Assembly: GCF_900637205.1 (NCBI RefSeq)
Contig: NZ_LR134355.1
Location: forward strand, 2,046,001 to 2,110,000
DNA from: Mycolicibacterium chitae
GTDB taxonomy: Bacteria; Actinomycetota; Actinomycetes; Mycobacteriales; Mycobacteriaceae
DNA: 64,000 nt
Reading direction: 5' to 3'
In this document: in pieces, positions 22,388 through 33,911 of the stretch
Position numbering within the stretch: position 1 is the stretch's first letter
Layout: every line of letters starts with the position of its first letter
Program-made: the position numbers and the translations under genes
Notes under the pieces: generated by a model
What the model was told of the DNA's origin: nothing
Database searches by the model: none
Seen by the model: the letters and a program-made list of their open reading frames with translations, nothing else

Positions 22388-23463
22388 GGCTCATCCTGAT
22401 CGCCGTCGGGATCTCGCTGGCCGTCTCGATCCTGCTCACGCCGTGGCTGATCCGGCTGTTCACCAAGCAGGGCTTCGGCCACGAGATCCGCGAGGACGGC
22501 CCGCCCAGCCACAAGACCAAGCGCGGCACCCCGTCGATGGGTGGCGTGGCGATCCTGGCCGGCATCTGGGCCGGCTACCTGGGCACCCACCTGATCGGCG
22601 TGGCGCTCAACGGCGAGGGGCCCTCGGCGTCGGGCCTGTTGGTGCTGGGCCTGGCCACCGCGCTGGGCCTGGTCGGCTTCCTCGACGACCTGATCAAGAT
22701 CCGGCGCTCGCGCAACCTGGGTCTGAACAAGACCACCAAGACCATCGGCCAGGTCACCGCGGCCGTGCTGTTCGGCGTGCTGGTGCTGCAGTTCCGCAAC
22801 GCCGACGGGTTGACCCCGGCCAGCACCCAGCTGTCCTACGTCCGCGAGATCGCCACGGTGGCGCTGCCGACGCTGGTGTTCGTGCTGTTCGTCGTGCTGG
22901 TGGTGTCGGCCTGGTCGAACGCGGTGAACTTCACCGACGGCCTCGACGGCCTGGCCGCCGGCAGCATGGGCATGGTCAGCGCGGCCTATGTGCTGATCAC
23001 CTTCTGGCAGTACCGCAACGCGTGCGCCACCGCGCCCGGGCTGGGCTGCTACAACGTGCGCGACCCGCTGGACCTGGCGATCATCGCGGCCGCCACGGCC
23101 GGGGCGTGCATCGGCTTCCTGTGGTGGAACGCCGCGCCGGCCAAGATCTTCATGGGCGACACCGGTTCGCTGGCGCTGGGCGGCATCATCGCCGGCCTGT
23201 CGGTGACCAGCCACACCGAGGTGCTGGCCGTGGTGCTCGGCGCGCTGTTCGTCGCCGAGATCGTCTCGGTGGTGGTGCAGATCCTGGCGTTCCGCACCAC
23301 CGGCCGCCGGGTGTTCCGGATGGCGCCGTTCCATCACCACTTCGAACTCGTCGGCTGGGCCGAGACCACGGTGATCATCCGGTTCTGGTTGTTGACCGCC
23401 ATCGCCTGCGGTCTGGGCGTGGCGCTGTTCTACGGCGAGTGGCTGACCGCGATCGGGGCCTGA
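22384..23463 (+). CDS. mraY: Phospho-MurNAc-pentapeptide transferase MraY (MurX)
   Basis: 359 residues, ten membrane helices. Transfers phospho-MurNAc-pentapeptide to decaprenyl phosphate, making lipid I on the inner membrane face. Catalytic blocks: GTPSMGG, the DDLIK pair (first aspartates, after GFLDDL), [10 protein letters not shown], the [12 protein letters not shown] segment, and the HHHFE motif near the C-terminus. In mycobacteria this is the target of capuramycin and muraymycin-type inhibitors. ATGA overlap with murF; murD starts 1 nt after its stop. Confidence 0.97.
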   Translation: MRLILIAVGISLAVSILLTPWLIRLFTKQGFGHEIREDGPPSHKTKRGTPSMGGVAILAGIWAGYLGTHLIGVALNGEGPSASGLLVLGLATALGLVGFLDDLIKIRRSRNLGLNKTTKTIGQVTAAVLFGVLVLQFRNADGLTPASTQLSYVREIATVALPTLVFVLFVVLVVSAWSNAVNFTDGLDGLAAGSMGMVSAAYVLITFWQYRNACATAPGLGCYNVRDPLDLAIIAAATAGACIGFLWWNAAPAKIFMGDTGSLALGGIIAGLSVTSHTEVLAVVLGALFVAEIVSVVVQILAFRTTGRRVFRMAPFHHHFELVGWAETTVIIRFWLLTAIACGLGVALFYGEWLTAIGA

Positions 23464-23464
23464 C

Positions 23465-24928
23465 GTGCGCGGCCCGCTGACTTCCGGCGCGCGGGTGCTG
23501 GTGGTCGGCGCCGGTGTCACGGGCCGGGCGGTGCTGGCCGCGCTGGGCCCGTTGGATGTGCGCGCCGAACTCACCGACGACAACCCGGCGGCGCTGCAGC
23601 CGTACGCGGCCGACGGCGTCGCGGTGCTCGACGCCAGGACCGCGGCGCGGCGCATCGCCGACTACGCGCTGGTGGTGATCAGCCCCGGGCTGCCGCCCAC
23701 CGCGCCGATCCCGGTGGCCGCCGCGGCCGCGGCCGTTCCGGTGTGGGGCGATGTCGAGTTGGCCTGGCGGCTCGATCAGGCCGGCCATTACGGTCCGCCC
23801 CGGCGCTGGCTGGTGGTCACCGGCACCAACGGCAAGACCACCACCACCTCGATGCTGCACGCGATGTTGACCGCCGGGGGACAGGACAGCCTGCTGTGCG
23901 GCAACATCGGCGACCCGGTGCTCAACGTGCTCACCCGGCCGTCGCGGCTGCTGGCCGTCGAGCTGTCGAGCTTCCAGCTGTTCTGGTCGGAGTCGCTGCG
24001 GCCGGCCGCGGGTGCGGTGCTCAACATCGCCGAGGATCACCTGGACTGGCACGGCTCGCCCGAGCACTACGCCGCCGCCAAGGCCAAGGCGCTGACCGGT
24101 GAGGTCGCCGTGGCCGGCCTCGACGACCCGTGGGCGGCCGGCCTGCTCGACGAGGCGCCGGCCCCGGTCCGGGTGGGATTCCGCCTCGGCGCGCCGGGAC
24201 CGGGCGAACTCGGGGTGCTCGACGGGATGCTCGTCGACCGCGCCTTCGGGGCCTCGGGGGCCGAGCCGGTGCCGTTGGCACCGGTGGACTCGATCCCGGT
24301 GGCCGGCCCGGTCGGGGTGCTCGACGCGCTGGCGGCGGCCGCCCTGGCCCGGGCGGTCGGCACCCCGGCGGCGGCGATCGCGGCCGGGCTGGCGTCGTTC
24401 CAGGTGGGGCGGCACCGCGCCGAGGTGATCGGCGTGACCGACGGCATCGCCTACGTCGACGACTCCAAGGCCACCAATCCGCACGCCGCCGAGGCCTCGA
24501 TCCGCGCCTACCCGCGGGTGGTGTGGATCGTCGGGGGTTTGCTCAAAGGCGCCTCGGTCGACGACTTGGTCGCCGCGGTGGCAGATCGGCTGGCCGGTGC
24601 GGTGCTGATCGGCCGGGACCGCGGCGCGGTTGCCGAGGCGTTATCACGACACGCACCCGATGTACCCGTCGTTCAGGTTGTGACGGGGGAGGATGTTGGG
24701 ATGCTTGGGACGAATGAGTCTGTTGTGACTCGTGTGATCAGTGCGCCGGGGGTGCTCGGCGAGGCGGTCATGACCGAGGCGGTGGCGGCCGCGCGGTCGC
24801 TGGCCCGCCCCGGCGACACGGTGCTGCTGGCCCCCGCGGGGGCGTCGTTCGACCAGTTCAGCGGCTACTCCGAACGCGGAGACCGATTTGCTGCCGCGGT
24901 GCGCGCGCTGAGCGACGCCGGACACTAG
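23465..24928 (+). CDS. murD: UDP-MurNAc-L-Ala:D-Glu ligase MurD
   Basis: 487 residues from GTG. The N-terminal Rossmann-like domain holds [12 protein letters not shown], the P-loop is [14 protein letters not shown], and [12 protein letters not shown] plus [12 protein letters not shown] are the MurD blocks. Adds D-glutamate to UDP-MurNAc-L-Ala. In the C-terminal domain, 24641-24750 is an abrupt patch of unusual codons (TTA, TCA, CGA, GCA, GTA, GTT, CTT, AAT, TCT, ACT, CGT, AGT) in an otherwise G/C-ending gene; the reading frame is intact across it. Confidence 0.95.
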   Translation: MRGPLTSGARVLVVGAGVTGRAVLAALGPLDVRAELTDDNPAALQPYAADGVAVLDARTAARRIADYALVVISPGLPPTAPIPVAAAAAAVPVWGDVELAWRLDQAGHYGPPRRWLVVTGTNGKTTTTSMLHAMLTAGGQDSLLCGNIGDPVLNVLTRPSRLLAVELSSFQLFWSESLRPAAGAVLNIAEDHLDWHGSPEHYAAAKAKALTGEVAVAGLDDPWAAGLLDEAPAPVRVGFRLGAPGPGELGVLDGMLVDRAFGASGAEPVPLAPVDSIPVAGPVGVLDALAAAALARAVGTPAAAIAAGLASFQVGRHRAEVIGVTDGIAYVDDSKATNPHAAEASIRAYPRVVWIVGGLLKGASVDDLVAAVADRLAGAVLIGRDRGAVAEALSRHAPDVPVVQVVTGEDVGMLGTNESVVTRVISAPGVLGEAVMTEAVAAARSLARPGDTVLLAPAGASFDQFSGYSERGDRFAAAVRALSDAGH

Positions 24929-24939
24929 GCCGCAGCGCG

Positions 24940-26496
24940 ATGGCCGCCAATATCGTCACCCGGTGGTGGGACCGGGTGCGCCCGGGGCGCGACGACCCCG
25001 CGCCGTCGGCCGCGGTGCCGGTGGAGCATCGCGGCAGGTTCGGGGCGTGGCTGAACAAGCCGATGACCTCGTTCCACCTGATCATCGCGGTGGCGGCGCT
25101 GCTGGCGACGCTCGGCCTGATCATGGTGCTGTCGGCCTCCGGCGTGCATTCCTACGATGCCGACGGCTCACCCTGGACGATCTTTGCCAAGCAGGTGCTG
25201 TGGACCGTCATCGGCCTGGTCGGGTTCTACATCGCGCTGCGGATGCCCGTCGCGATGATCCGGCGGCTGGCCTTTCCCGGGTTCGCCCTGTCGATCCTGC
25301 TGCTGGTCCTGGTGCTGATCCCGGGTATCGGCACGGAGGCCAACGGTTCGCGCGGTTGGTTCGTCGTCGCGGGATTCTCCATGCAGCCGTCCGAGCTGGC
25401 CAAGATCGCGTTCGCCATCTGGGGCGCCCAGCTGCTGGCCGCGCGCCGGATGGAACGCGCGTCGCTGCGCGAGATGCTGATCCCGCTGGTGCCCGCGGTG
25501 CTGATCGCGCTGGTGCTGATCCTGCTGCAGCCCGACCTCGGCCAGACGATCTCGCTGGGGCTCATCCTGCTGGCCCTGCTCTGGTATGCGGGACTGCCGC
25601 TGAAGGTCTTCCTCGCGTCGTCGCTGGCGGTCTTGGCCGCCGGCGCCGTGTTGGCGGTCTCGGCGGGCTACCGCAGCGCGCGCGTGCAGTCCTGGCTCGA
25701 CCCGTCCGCGGATGCGATGGGGTCGGGGTATCAGGCCCGGCAGGCCAAGTTCGCCCTGGCCAACGGCGGGATGTTCGGCGAGGGACTGGGCCAGGGCACG
25801 GCAAAATACAACTACCTGCCCAACGCCCACAACGACTTCATCTTCGCCATCGTCGGTGAGGAACTCGGCTTCGTCGGCGCGCTGGGATTGTTGTGCCTGT
25901 TCGCGCTGTTCGCCTACACCGGCATGCGGATCGCCCGTCGTTCGGTCGACCCGTTCCTGCGGCTGCTCACGGCCACCGCCACCTTCTGGACGCTGAGCCA
26001 GGTATTCATCAACGTCGGCTACGTGGTCGGACTGCTGCCCGTCACCGGGCTGCAGCTGCCGTTGATCTCGGCCGGCGGAACCTCCACGGCCACCGAGCTG
26101 TTCATCATCGGGCTGATGGCCAACGCGGCCCGGCACGAGCCGGACGCGGTGGCCGCGCTGCGCGCGGGCCGCGACGACCGGATGAACCGGATCCTGCGGC
26201 TGCCGCTGCCCGAACCGTACGTGCCCAGCCGCGTGGAGGCGCTGCGCGACCGGTTGCGCACCCAGCCCAAGGCCTCGCCCAAACAGTCGGCCAAACAGGC
26301 GGCCAAGCGGCCGGCCAAGCCCAAGAAGAAGGCACCCGCTCCCGGTGATCGCGGCGCCCGCCGCGCGGTGCATCATGGAGACGGTCAACGCCGCGCGAGG
26401 TCCACCCCGCGGGCGCGAAAGCAATCGGCTGCTGCGAGCGCGGGTACCCCGCGGCCGCGCAGGGCCAGAACAGTGGAAGGTCAGCGTTACGGGTGA
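24940..26496 (+). CDS. ftsW: Septal peptidoglycan polymerase FtsW (SEDS family)
   Basis: 518 residues with ten membrane helices over residues ~45-400. SEDS marks: [22 protein letters not shown], the [15 protein letters not shown] loop and PLISAGGTS. Polymerises lipid II at the septum with PbpB. The cytoplasmic C-terminal tail (~110 residues) is extremely Lys/Ala/Arg-rich; in M. tuberculosis the FtsW tail binds an acidic stretch at the FtsZ C-terminus, and the FtsZ here ends with such a stretch. ATG chosen at the first good methionine after murD. The stop overlaps murG (GTGA). Confidence 0.95.
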   Translation: MAANIVTRWWDRVRPGRDDPAPSAAVPVEHRGRFGAWLNKPMTSFHLIIAVAALLATLGLIMVLSASGVHSYDADGSPWTIFAKQVLWTVIGLVGFYIALRMPVAMIRRLAFPGFALSILLLVLVLIPGIGTEANGSRGWFVVAGFSMQPSELAKIAFAIWGAQLLAARRMERASLREMLIPLVPAVLIALVLILLQPDLGQTISLGLILLALLWYAGLPLKVFLASSLAVLAAGAVLAVSAGYRSARVQSWLDPSADAMGSGYQARQAKFALANGGMFGEGLGQGTAKYNYLPNAHNDFIFAIVGEELGFVGALGLLCLFALFAYTGMRIARRSVDPFLRLLTATATFWTLSQVFINVGYVVGLLPVTGLQLPLISAGGTSTATELFIIGLMANAARHEPDAVAALRAGRDDRMNRILRLPLPEPYVPSRVEALRDRLRTQPKASPKQSAKQAAKRPAKPKKKAPAPGDRGARRAVHHGDGQRRARSTPRARKQSAAASAGTPRPRRARTVEGQRYG

Positions 26497-27638
26497 GTGA
26501 CTCGGTGCCGGTCTCTGCCGGTGGGCAGGGGCGCATCTCGGTGGTCCTGGCCGGCGGCGGGACGGCCGGACACGTCGAACCCGCGATGGCCGTCGCCGAT
26601 GCGCTCCGCGCCCTGGACGCCGACGTGCGGATCACCGCGCTGGGCACCGCCCGCGGGCTGGAGACCCGGCTGGTGCCCGACCGCGGCTACGACCTGGAAC
26701 TGATCACGCCGGTGCCGCTGCCGCGCAAGCCCAACGCCGACCTGATGCGGCTGCCGTTGCGGGTGCGACGGGCGGTGCGCGAGACCCGCGCGGTCCTCGA
26801 CGCGGTGCACGCCGACGTCATCGTCGGCTTCGGCGGCTACGTCGCGCTGCCGGCCTACCTGGCCGCCCGCCGCGGCGTGACCCGCCGGTCGGTGCCGGTG
26901 GTGATCCACGAGGCCAACGCGAGCGCCGGCATCGCCAACAAGGTGGGGGCGCGCAGCGCGGCCCGGGTGCTGGCCGCCGTCGACGGGTCCGGCCTCGCCG
27001 CCGCCGAGGTGGTCGGCATGCCGGTCCGCTCGACGATCACCGGCCTGGACCGCGCGGCGCTGCGCGCGCAGGCCCGGGCGCACTTCGGCTTCGCCGAAGA
27101 CGCGCGGGTGCTGCTGGTGTTCGGCGGCTCCCAGGGGGCGGCCTCGATCAACCGGGCGGTCTCGGCGGCCGCGGAGACGTTGGCCGCCAACGGAATTGCC
27201 GTGCTGCACGCACACGGGCCGAAGAACGTCCTGGAGTTGCGCACCCCGGGTCCGGGCGACCCGCCGTACGTCGCGGTGCCGTACCTGGACCGGATGGACC
27301 TGGCCTACGCCGCGGCGGACCTGGCCATCTGCCGTTCCGGCGCGATGACGGTCGCCGAGGTCTCCGCCGTCGGGTTGCCCGCGGTGTACGTGCCGCTGCC
27401 GATCGGCAACGGCGAGCAGCGACTCAACGCGTTGCCGGTGGTCAACGCCGGGGGCGGCCTGCTGGTCGCCGACGCCGACCTGACCCCGGCCTACATCGGC
27501 GAGACGGTCGTCGGCCTGCTGACCGACGCGCCGCGGCTGGCGCAGATGACGACGGCCGCGGCCGCCGTGGGGCACCGCGACGCCGCCGCGCGGGTGGCTG
27601 CCGTCGCGCTCGAGATCGCCCGGGGGGCGCGGCGATGA
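26493..27638 (+). CDS. murG: UDP-GlcNAc:lipid I N-acetylglucosaminyltransferase MurG
   Basis: 381 residues from GTG within a GTGA overlap. Glycine-rich N-terminal motif [17 protein letters not shown], then [26 protein letters not shown], the [13 protein letters not shown] donor-site loop, and [24 protein letters not shown]. Adds GlcNAc to lipid I to give lipid II on the inner membrane face. Length is normal. ATGA overlap with murC. Confidence 0.96.
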   Translation: MSDSVPVSAGGQGRISVVLAGGGTAGHVEPAMAVADALRALDADVRITALGTARGLETRLVPDRGYDLELITPVPLPRKPNADLMRLPLRVRRAVRETRAVLDAVHADVIVGFGGYVALPAYLAARRGVTRRSVPVVIHEANASAGIANKVGARSAARVLAAVDGSGLAAAEVVGMPVRSTITGLDRAALRAQARAHFGFAEDARVLLVFGGSQGAASINRAVSAAAETLAANGIAVLHAHGPKNVLELRTPGPGDPPYVAVPYLDRMDLAYAAADLAICRSGAMTVAEVSAVGLPAVYVPLPIGNGEQRLNALPVVNAGGGLLVADADLTPAYIGETVVGLLTDAPRLAQMTTAAAAVGHRDAAARVAAVALEIARGARR

Positions 27639-29092
27639 GCGCGCCGCTGCCCGAGGAACTGCGCCGGGTCCACATGGTGGGCATCGGCGGGGCCGGTATG
27701 TCCGGCATCGCGCGCATCCTGTTGGACCGCGGGGCGCTGGTGTCCGGTTCGGACGCCAAGGAATCCCGCGGCGTGGTCGCGCTGCGGGCCCGCGGCGCGC
27801 TGATCAACATCGGTCACGACGCGGCCGCCCTCGACCTGCTGCCCGGCGGACCGACCGCGGTCATCTCCACCCACGCCGCGATCCCGAAGACCAACCCGGA
27901 ACTCGTCGAGGCGCGCCGCCGCGCCATCCCGGTCATCATGCGCCCGACCGTGCTGGCCCGGTTGATGGAGGGGCACACCACCCTGATGGTCACCGGCACG
28001 CACGGCAAGACCACCACCACCTCGATGCTCATCGTGGCCCTGCAGCACGCCGGGCTGGACCCGTCGTTCGCCGTGGGCGGCGACCTCGGCGAGGCCGGCA
28101 CCAACGCGCATCACGGCAGCGGAGAGATCTTCGTCGCCGAGGCCGACGAGAGCGACGGTTCGCTGCTCGAGTACACCCCGAATGTCGCGGTGGTCACCAA
28201 CATCGAGGCCGACCACCTGGATTTCTTCGGCAGCCCCGAGGCCTACACCGAGGTGTTCGACAAGTTCGTCGACCGGCTGGCGCCCGGCGGCGCGCTGGTG
28301 GTCTGCGTCGACGATCCCGGGGCCGCCGCGCTGGCCGACCGCGCGGCCGCCGCGGGTGTGCGGGTGCTGGCCTATGGTGCCCCCGGTGACCGGCCGCTGG
28401 CCGGGGCGCTGCTGTCCTGGCAGCAGCAGGGGACCGGTGCGGTCGCCGAGATCCAGCTGGCCGGCGAGCCGCATCCGCGGGCCCTGCGGCTGTCGGTGCC
28501 CGGCCGGCACATGGCGCTCAACGCGCTGGCCGCACTGCTGGCCGCGATCGAGGGCGGGGCACCGACCGAGCTGGTGCTCGACGGCCTGGCCGGGTTCGAG
28601 GGTGTGCGGCGCCGGTTCGAGCTGGTCGGGGTGGCCAACGGGATCCGGGTGTTCGACGATTACGCCCATCACCCCACCGAGGTGCGCGCGGTGCTCACCG
28701 CGCTGCAGACCGTCACCGAACAGAGCGGCGGCGGCCGCGCGCTGGTGGTTTTCCAGCCCCATTTGTATTCGCGCACAAAGGCTTTCGCGGCCGAGTTCGC
28801 CGACGCGCTCAGCTGCGCCGATCGGGTGTTCGTGCTCGACGTCTACGCCGCGCGCGAGCAGCCGATCGTCGGGATCAGCGGTGCGACCATCGCCGAGCGG
28901 GTGCAGGTGCCGGTGCGCTACCTGCCCGATTTCTCGGCGGTGGCCCAGACCGTGGCCGAGGTGGCCCGCCCCGGTGACGTCATCGTCACGATGGGCGCCG
29001 GCGATGTGACCATGCTGGGCCCGGAGATCCTGATCCAGCTGCAGGTGCAGGCCAACCGCGCCGCACCCGGAGGACCCGGAGCGTCCTGGTGA
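27635..29092 (+). CDS. murC: UDP-N-acetylmuramate:L-alanine ligase MurC
   Basis: 485 residues. [17 protein letters not shown] near the start binds the UDP moiety; P-loop [39 protein letters not shown] and [11 protein letters not shown] are diagnostic of MurC. Adds the first amino acid to UDP-MurNAc. PknA phosphorylates M. tuberculosis MurC. Coupled at both ends (ATGA with murG, GTGA with ftsQ). Confidence 0.97.
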   Translation: MSAPLPEELRRVHMVGIGGAGMSGIARILLDRGALVSGSDAKESRGVVALRARGALINIGHDAAALDLLPGGPTAVISTHAAIPKTNPELVEARRRAIPVIMRPTVLARLMEGHTTLMVTGTHGKTTTTSMLIVALQHAGLDPSFAVGGDLGEAGTNAHHGSGEIFVAEADESDGSLLEYTPNVAVVTNIEADHLDFFGSPEAYTEVFDKFVDRLAPGGALVVCVDDPGAAALADRAAAAGVRVLAYGAPGDRPLAGALLSWQQQGTGAVAEIQLAGEPHPRALRLSVPGRHMALNALAALLAAIEGGAPTELVLDGLAGFEGVRRRFELVGVANGIRVFDDYAHHPTEVRAVLTALQTVTEQSGGGRALVVFQPHLYSRTKAFAAEFADALSCADRVFVLDVYAAREQPIVGISGATIAERVQVPVRYLPDFSAVAQTVAEVARPGDVIVTMGAGDVTMLGPEILIQLQVQANRAAPGGPGASW

Positions 29093-30021
29093 GCGAGCCC
29101 GAGGCGCCGCAGGGGGAGGTCGCGCCGGGGGAGATCCCGCAGGAGGTCCCCGACGATCGGGCCGCCCCGGCCACCGAGTCATCCGAGACCGAGTCATCTG
29201 AGACCGACTTCGAGGGTCCGCGCCGGCGCGCCCGCCGGGAGCGCGAGCAGCGCCGGGCGGCCCAACAGCGCGCGCGGGCCATCGAGGAGGCCCGGCGCGA
29301 GGCCAAGCGCCGCGCCAGCGGACTCGTCCCGCCGGCCGCCCCGACCGGCCGCGGCAAGGTCCGCGGCCTGCGCGCGGTGCTGCTGACGGTGCTGCTGATC
29401 ATCCTCGGCGTCGGGGTGGGCTCGATCCTGTACTTCACGCCGGTGATGTCGGTGCGCGCGGTGGCCGTGGTCGGCACCGCCGAGGTGCCCATCGAGGAGG
29501 TGACGGCGGTCGCCGCGGTCCCGTTGGGCACCCCGCTGCTGCAGGTCAACACCGGTGAGGTGGCCGACCGGGTGGCCACCATCCGGCGGGTGGCCAGCGC
29601 GCGGGTGCAGCGCGAGTACCCCTCGACGCTGCGGATCACCATCGCCGAACGGGTGCCGGTCGCGGTGATGGATTTCCCCGACGGCCCGCACCTGTATGAC
29701 CGCGACGGCGTCGACTTCGCGACGGCACCGCCGCCGCCGTCGCTGCCGTACCTGGAGGTGGCGAACCCGGGACCGACGGATCCGCCGACCCAGGCGGCGC
29801 TGGCGGTGCTGACCTCGCTGCGGCCCGAGGTGGCCGGTCAGGTGGGCCGGGTGGCGGCACCGTCGGTCGCCTCGATCACGCTGATCCTGACCGACGGCAG
29901 GGAAGTGGTGTGGGGCACTCATGAGCGCACCGAGGAGAAGGCCGAGAAGCTCGCGGCGTTGCTGACGCAGCCCGGACACACCTACGACGTGTCGAGTCCG
30001 GATCTCCCTACCGTCAAGTAG
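29089..30021 (+). CDS. ftsQ: Cell division protein FtsQ
   Basis: 310 residues from GTG. An acidic start (residues 1-45, rich in Glu/Ser/Thr) is followed by a very basic stretch ([20 protein letters not shown]), one membrane helix ([20 protein letters not shown], ~99-118), a POTRA domain beginning [15 protein letters not shown], and the beta domain with [20 protein letters not shown]. It links early and late division proteins outside the membrane. Two near-identical [10 protein letters not shown] units in the acid tail are a small repeat. Confidence 0.93.
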   Translation: MSEPEAPQGEVAPGEIPQEVPDDRAAPATESSETESSETDFEGPRRRARREREQRRAAQQRARAIEEARREAKRRASGLVPPAAPTGRGKVRGLRAVLLTVLLIILGVGVGSILYFTPVMSVRAVAVVGTAEVPIEEVTAVAAVPLGTPLLQVNTGEVADRVATIRRVASARVQREYPSTLRITIAERVPVAVMDFPDGPHLYDRDGVDFATAPPPPSLPYLEVANPGPTDPPTQAALAVLTSLRPEVAGQVGRVAAPSVASITLILTDGREVVWGTHERTEEKAEKLAALLTQPGHTYDVSSPDLPTVK

Positions 30022-30201
30022 GACGAAAATTGCCGGCCGACACGTCGGCGCGCCTGCCGGGATAGCTGCCGTACCACCCATACCGTCTTGGTTACGCAGA
30101 ACTACTTGACATAACTCTAAGCCTATGGTTGAGGTTGAGGGTTTGCCGGTCAAGAGGTTCGGCGCCAGATCGGCAAGCAATCGTCCCATGGGAGGAAGAC
30201 C
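30022..30201 (+). promoter_or_regulatory. ftsQ-ftsZ gap with ftsZ promoter and leader
   Basis: The first long gap after murE (180 nt). It holds TTGACA at 30106-30111 and TATGGT at 30124-30129; the 12-nt spacing between them is too short for a standard pair, so either the -10 works alone or another -10 is used. GGTTGA is repeated twice just after. A GCCGA/TCGGC hairpin lies near 30040-30053. GGGAGGA precedes the ATG of ftsZ. Confidence 0.5.
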
Positions 30202-31398
30202 ATGACCCCCCCGCACAACTACCTCGCCGTCATCAAGGTGGTCGGCATCGGCGGCGGCGGCGTCAATGCCGTCAACCGAATGATCGAACAGGGCCTCAAG
30301 GGCGTCGAGTTCATCGCCATCAACACCGACGCGCAGGCGTTGTTGATGAGCGACGCCGACGTCAAGCTCGACGTGGGCCGCGATTCCACCCGTGGCCTGG
30401 GCGCCGGTGCCGACCCCGAGGTCGGGCGCAAGGCCGCCGAGGACGCCAAGGATGAGATCGAAGAGCTGCTCCGCGGCGCCGACATGGTGTTCGTCACCGC
30501 GGGTGAGGGCGGCGGCACCGGCACCGGCGGCGCGCCGGTGGTGGCCACCATCGCCCGCAAGCTCGGCGCGCTGACCGTCGGCGTCGTCACCCGGCCGTTC
30601 TCGTTCGAGGGCAAGCGCCGCTCGAATCAGGCCGAACTCGGCATCACCGCGCTGCGGGAGAGCTGCGACACCCTCATCGTGATCCCCAACGACCGGCTGC
30701 TGCAGATGGGCGACGCGGCCGTCTCGCTGATGGACGCGTTCCGCAGCGCCGACGAGGTGCTGCTCAACGGCGTGCAGGGCATCACCGACCTGATCACCAC
30801 ACCGGGCCTGATCAACGTCGACTTCGCTGACGTCAAGGGCGTCATGAGCGGGGCCGGCACCGCGTTGATGGGCATCGGGGCCGCGCGCGGGGACGGTCGT
30901 GCCCTGAAGGCCGCCGAGATCGCGATCAACTCGCCGCTGCTCGAGGCCTCGATGGAGGGCGCCCAGGGCGTGCTGCTGTCGGTGGCCGGCGGCAGTGACC
31001 TGGGTCTGTTCGAGATCAACGAGGCCGCCTCGCTGGTCCAGGACGCCGCCCATCAGGACGCCAACATCATCTTCGGCACCGTCATCGACGACTCGCTGGG
31101 CGACGAGGTGCGGGTGACCGTGATCGCGGCGGGCTTCGAGGCCGGTGCGGCCGGTCGGAAACCGGTGGTGAGCCCAGGCGCCGCGCCGGGATCGGGCACC
31201 GGCACCGGCACCGGCGCCCAGCCGATCGCCCCCGGCAAGGCCGGCAAGGTGAGCTCGCCGCTGTTCGAGCCGGTGGACGCGGCCAGCGTCCCGCCGCACT
31301 CCAACGGCGCCACGGTCCGCGTCGGCGGCGGTGACGGCCCTGACGACGGTGGCATCGCCGACGACGACGTCGACGTGCCGCCCTTCATGCGCCACTGA
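30202..31398 (+). CDS. ftsZ: Cell division GTPase FtsZ
   Basis: 398 residues, strong ribosome site. The tubulin signature GGGTGTGG lies at ~residues 103-110, the T7/synergy part is near [16 protein letters not shown], and the final residues [10 protein letters not shown] form the conserved C-terminal peptide that docks SepF and FtsW. Between the GTPase body and that peptide is a Gly/Thr/Pro linker with a GTGTGTG run. It polymerises into the Z-ring. Following gene starts 3 nt after the stop. Confidence 0.98.
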   Translation: MTPPHNYLAVIKVVGIGGGGVNAVNRMIEQGLKGVEFIAINTDAQALLMSDADVKLDVGRDSTRGLGAGADPEVGRKAAEDAKDEIEELLRGADMVFVTAGEGGGTGTGGAPVVATIARKLGALTVGVVTRPFSFEGKRRSNQAELGITALRESCDTLIVIPNDRLLQMGDAAVSLMDAFRSADEVLLNGVQGITDLITTPGLINVDFADVKGVMSGAGTALMGIGAARGDGRALKAAEIAINSPLLEASMEGAQGVLLSVAGGSDLGLFEINEAASLVQDAAHQDANIIFGTVIDDSLGDEVRVTVIAAGFEAGAAGRKPVVSPGAAPGSGTGTGTGAQPIAPGKAGKVSSPLFEPVDAASVPPHSNGATVRVGGGDGPDDGGIADDDVDVPPFMRH

Positions 31399-31401
31399 CG
31401 G

Positions 31402-32103
31402 GTGTTTCGCGTACGACGCGTGACGACCACGCGGTCCGGCGGCGTCTCGACCCCGCCGTACGACACGTTCAATCTGGGCGATCACGTCGGTGACGACCCG
31501 GCGGCCGTCGCCGCCAATCGCCGCCGGCTGGCCACCGCCACCGGGTTGGGCGAGGACCGGGTCATCTGGATGCATCAGGTGCACGGCGTCCGGGTGGAGA
31601 CCGTCGAGGGACCGCGCCCCCGGGTCGAGGACACCGACGCGCTGGTGACCGCGACGCCGCGGCTGGCGCTGGCCGTGGTCACCGCCGACTGCGTCCCGGT
31701 GCTGCTCGCCGATGCCCGCGCCGGAGTGGTGGGCGCGGCGCACGCCGGCCGGGTCGGCGCCCAGAATGGCGTCGTGCCGCGCACCGTCGAAGCCATGCTG
31801 CGGGCCGGGGCGCAACTGGCCGACATCTCGGTGCTGCTCGGTCCGGCGGTCAGCGGCACCAATTACGAGGTGCCCGCCGCCATGGCCGACGAGGTGGAGG
31901 CCGCCCTGCCCGGCAGCCGGACCGTCACCGCCAAGGGCACCCCGGGGCTGGATCTGCGCGCCGGAATCGTCCGTCAGCTCAAGGATTTGGGCGTGGCGGC
32001 CATCGACGTCGACCCGCGCTGCACGGTGGCCGACAAGGCGTTGTTCAGCCACCGCCGCGGCGCGCCGACCGGTCGGCTCGCCTCGTTGGTGTGGGTCGAA
32101 TGA
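31402..32103 (+). CDS. pgeF: Purine nucleoside phosphorylase / YfiH (LACC1, PgeF) family
   Basis: 233 residues from GTG, 3 nt after ftsZ. The catalytic metal triad of the family is visible: His in WMHQVHGVRV, Cys in VTADCVPVLLAD and His in GAAHAGRVG. Members phosphorolyse purine nucleosides; E. coli PgeF has also been tied to removing mis-incorporated L-Ser from UDP-MurNAc, which would explain its constant place in division clusters. One usual residue pattern (AHAGWRG) reads AHAGRVG here. Coupled to the next gene by ATGA. Confidence 0.88.
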   Translation: MFRVRRVTTTRSGGVSTPPYDTFNLGDHVGDDPAAVAANRRRLATATGLGEDRVIWMHQVHGVRVETVEGPRPRVEDTDALVTATPRLALAVVTADCVPVLLADARAGVVGAAHAGRVGAQNGVVPRTVEAMLRAGAQLADISVLLGPAVSGTNYEVPAAMADEVEAALPGSRTVTAKGTPGLDLRAGIVRQLKDLGVAAIDVDPRCTVADKALFSHRRGAPTGRLASLVWVE

Positions 32104-32849
32104 CCGAATCGACGGACCGGCGCATTGAGCTGGCAAATTCTTTGACTTTGCTGAAAAGTCGTTTATCAACGGTCGCGGAGAATACCGGCCGCAAAGTCGA
32201 AGAAATTGAATTGCTGCCGATCACCAAATTCTTTCCGGCCGCCGATATCAACATTCTCACGGGCCTGGGCTGCCGGTCCTTCGGCGAGGCGCGCGATCAG
32301 GAGGCCCGCGCCAAGATCGAGGAGGCGCGCCGCGACCCGGCCTGGCCGGCCGACGTCCGGTGGCACATGGTCGGGCAGATCCAGCGGAACAAGGCGCGCT
32401 CGATCGCCACGTGGGCCGCGGTGGTGCATTCCGTCAGCAGCGCCCGGGTGGCCGCCGCGCTGGACCGCGGGGCCACCGACGCGTTGGCGGCCGGCCACCG
32501 CGCCGAACCGCTCGGTGTCTACGTCCAGATCAGTCTCGACGGCGACGTCTCGCGCGGCGGGGTGGACGTCAACGCGCCGGCCGAGGTGGACGCGCTGTGC
32601 GCGCAGGTCGATGCCGCCGAGGGCCTGAAATTCGTCGGGCTGATGGGCGTGCCGCCGCTGGACTCCGACCCCGACGCGGCCTTCGCGGCCCTGGCCGCCG
32701 AGCTTCGTCGAGTTCAGGACGGGTTTGCGCAGCGCCTGGGGCTGTCCGCGGGGATGACCCAGGATCTGGAAATTGCCGTGAAACACGGATCAACTTGCGT
32801 GCGTGTCGGTACCGCGCTTATGGGCCCACGACCGCTAACGTCACCGTGA
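32100..32849 (+). CDS. PLP-homeostasis protein YggS/PROSC family (Rv2148c-like)
   Basis: 249 residues from ATG overlapping the previous stop (ATGA). Fold type III PLP protein: the Schiff-base lysine is in [10 protein letters not shown] (about residue 40), followed by [46 protein letters not shown] and the phosphate-binding end [25 protein letters not shown]. Binds PLP and balances B6 and amino-acid pools; no enzyme activity known. Its first ~130 nt are strikingly AT-rich for this genome and contain a TTA codon. Confidence 0.93.
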   Translation: MTESTDRRIELANSLTLLKSRLSTVAENTGRKVEEIELLPITKFFPAADINILTGLGCRSFGEARDQEARAKIEEARRDPAWPADVRWHMVGQIQRNKARSIATWAAVVHSVSSARVAAALDRGATDALAAGHRAEPLGVYVQISLDGDVSRGGVDVNAPAEVDALCAQVDAAEGLKFVGLMGVPPLDSDPDAAFAALAAELRRVQDGFAQRLGLSAGMTQDLEIAVKHGSTCVRVGTALMGPRPLTSP

Positions 32850-32914
32850 GTAGTCACTCCAGTCACATCTTCATCACAGGCACCAAGACTTTCAGACCAT
32901 CGAGAGGGTCCACG

Positions 32915-33535
32915 ATGAGCGCACTTCACAAGGTCAAGGCCTACTTCGGGATGGCACCGTTGGAGGACTACGACGACGAGTATTACGACGACGACGACCG
33001 CGGCGCCCGCCCCTACCCGCGCCGGGAGCGCTTCGACGACGGCTACGAGCGGGGGCGCTACCCCGAGCGCGAGCATGAGTACGACGACGAGCCCGAGTAC
33101 GCCGGCGCCTACCGCGGCGGATACGCCGAGGAGCGGTTCCGTCCGCGCGAGTTCGACCGCTCGGCGCCGCCGCCGCGCCTGGGTGCGCTGCGCGGTCCGA
33201 CCCGCGGCGCGCTGGCCATGGACCCGCGGCGGATGGCGATGCTGTTCGACGAGGGCAGCCCGCTGTCGAAGATCACCACGCTGCGCCCCAAGGACTACAG
33301 CGAGGCGCGCACCATCGGCGAGCGCTTCCGCGACGGCACGCCGGTGATCATGGACCTGGTCTCGATGGACAACGCCGACGCCAAGCGGCTGGTCGATTTC
33401 GCCGCCGGCCTGGCCTTTGCGCTGCGCGGATCGTTCGACAAGGTGGCCACCAAGGTGTTCCTGCTGTCGCCCGCCGACGTCGAGGTGACCCCCGAGGAGC
33501 GTCGCAAGATGGCCGAGGCCGGCTTCTACGCGTAG
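32915..33535 (+). CDS. sepF: Cell division protein SepF
   Basis: 206 residues; GAGAGGG precedes the ATG by 6 nt. Amphipathic N-terminal helix [14 protein letters not shown] for membrane contact, a long charged linker (residues ~18-100) dominated by Asp, Tyr, Glu and Arg, then the SepF core from [21 protein letters not shown] to [17 protein letters not shown]. It tethers FtsZ to the membrane in actinobacteria, which lack FtsA and ZipA. A 65-nt gap after yggS may hold a promoter, though none is obvious. Confidence 0.96.
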   Translation: MSALHKVKAYFGMAPLEDYDDEYYDDDDRGARPYPRRERFDDGYERGRYPEREHEYDDEPEYAGAYRGGYAEERFRPREFDRSAPPPRLGALRGPTRGALAMDPRRMAMLFDEGSPLSKITTLRPKDYSEARTIGERFRDGTPVIMDLVSMDNADAKRLVDFAAGLAFALRGSFDKVATKVFLLSPADVEVTPEERRKMAEAGFYA

Positions 33536-33620
33536 CGGTTCCACCAGCCGGTAAGCTGACCGAGGCGTCGACCGACCGGTGTCGGCAGCATCCCAACCTC
33601 GTCAGTTAGGTCGCTCAAGG

Positions 33621-33911
33621 TTGAAGATTTTCTTCGAAATCCTGGGTTTCGCGCTGTTCATCTTCTGGCTGCTCCTCATCGCGCGGATCGTCGTCGAGTT
33701 CATCCGATCCTTCAGTCGCGACTGGCATCCCAAGGGCCCGACGGTGGTGATCCTGGAGATCATCATGACGCTCACGGACCCGCCGGTGAAGCTGCTGCGT
33801 CGGCTGATTCCGCCGCTCAACCTGGGTGCGGTGCGCCTGGACCTGTCGATCATGGTGCTGCTGTTGTTGGCGTTCATCGGCATGCGACTGGCCTTCACCG
33901 CGGCGATGTGA
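33621..33911 (+). CDS. YggT family membrane protein (Rv2146c-like)
   Basis: 96 residues from TTG, the same length as the M. tuberculosis protein as I recall it. Two membrane helices (EILGFALFIFWLLLIARIVVEFI and LDLSIMVLLLLAFIGMRLAF) flank a loop with TDPPVKLLRRLIPP, the YggT signature. AAGG lies just upstream of the TTG; GTG at 33579 would add 14 residues. Found next to sepF in nearly all actinobacteria; role in division or osmotic response is inferred, not proven. Confidence 0.87.
   Translation: MKIFFEILGFALFIFWLLLIARIVVEFIRSFSRDWHPKGPTVVILEIIMTLTDPPVKLLRRLIPPLNLGAVRLDLSIMVLLLLAFIGMRLAFTAAM

Noticed and set aside
29194..32169. 991-codon open frame antisense to ftsQ-ftsZ-pgeF
   Set aside because: Same shadow effect; sense genes are unmistakable and no family motif is seen in the antisense product.
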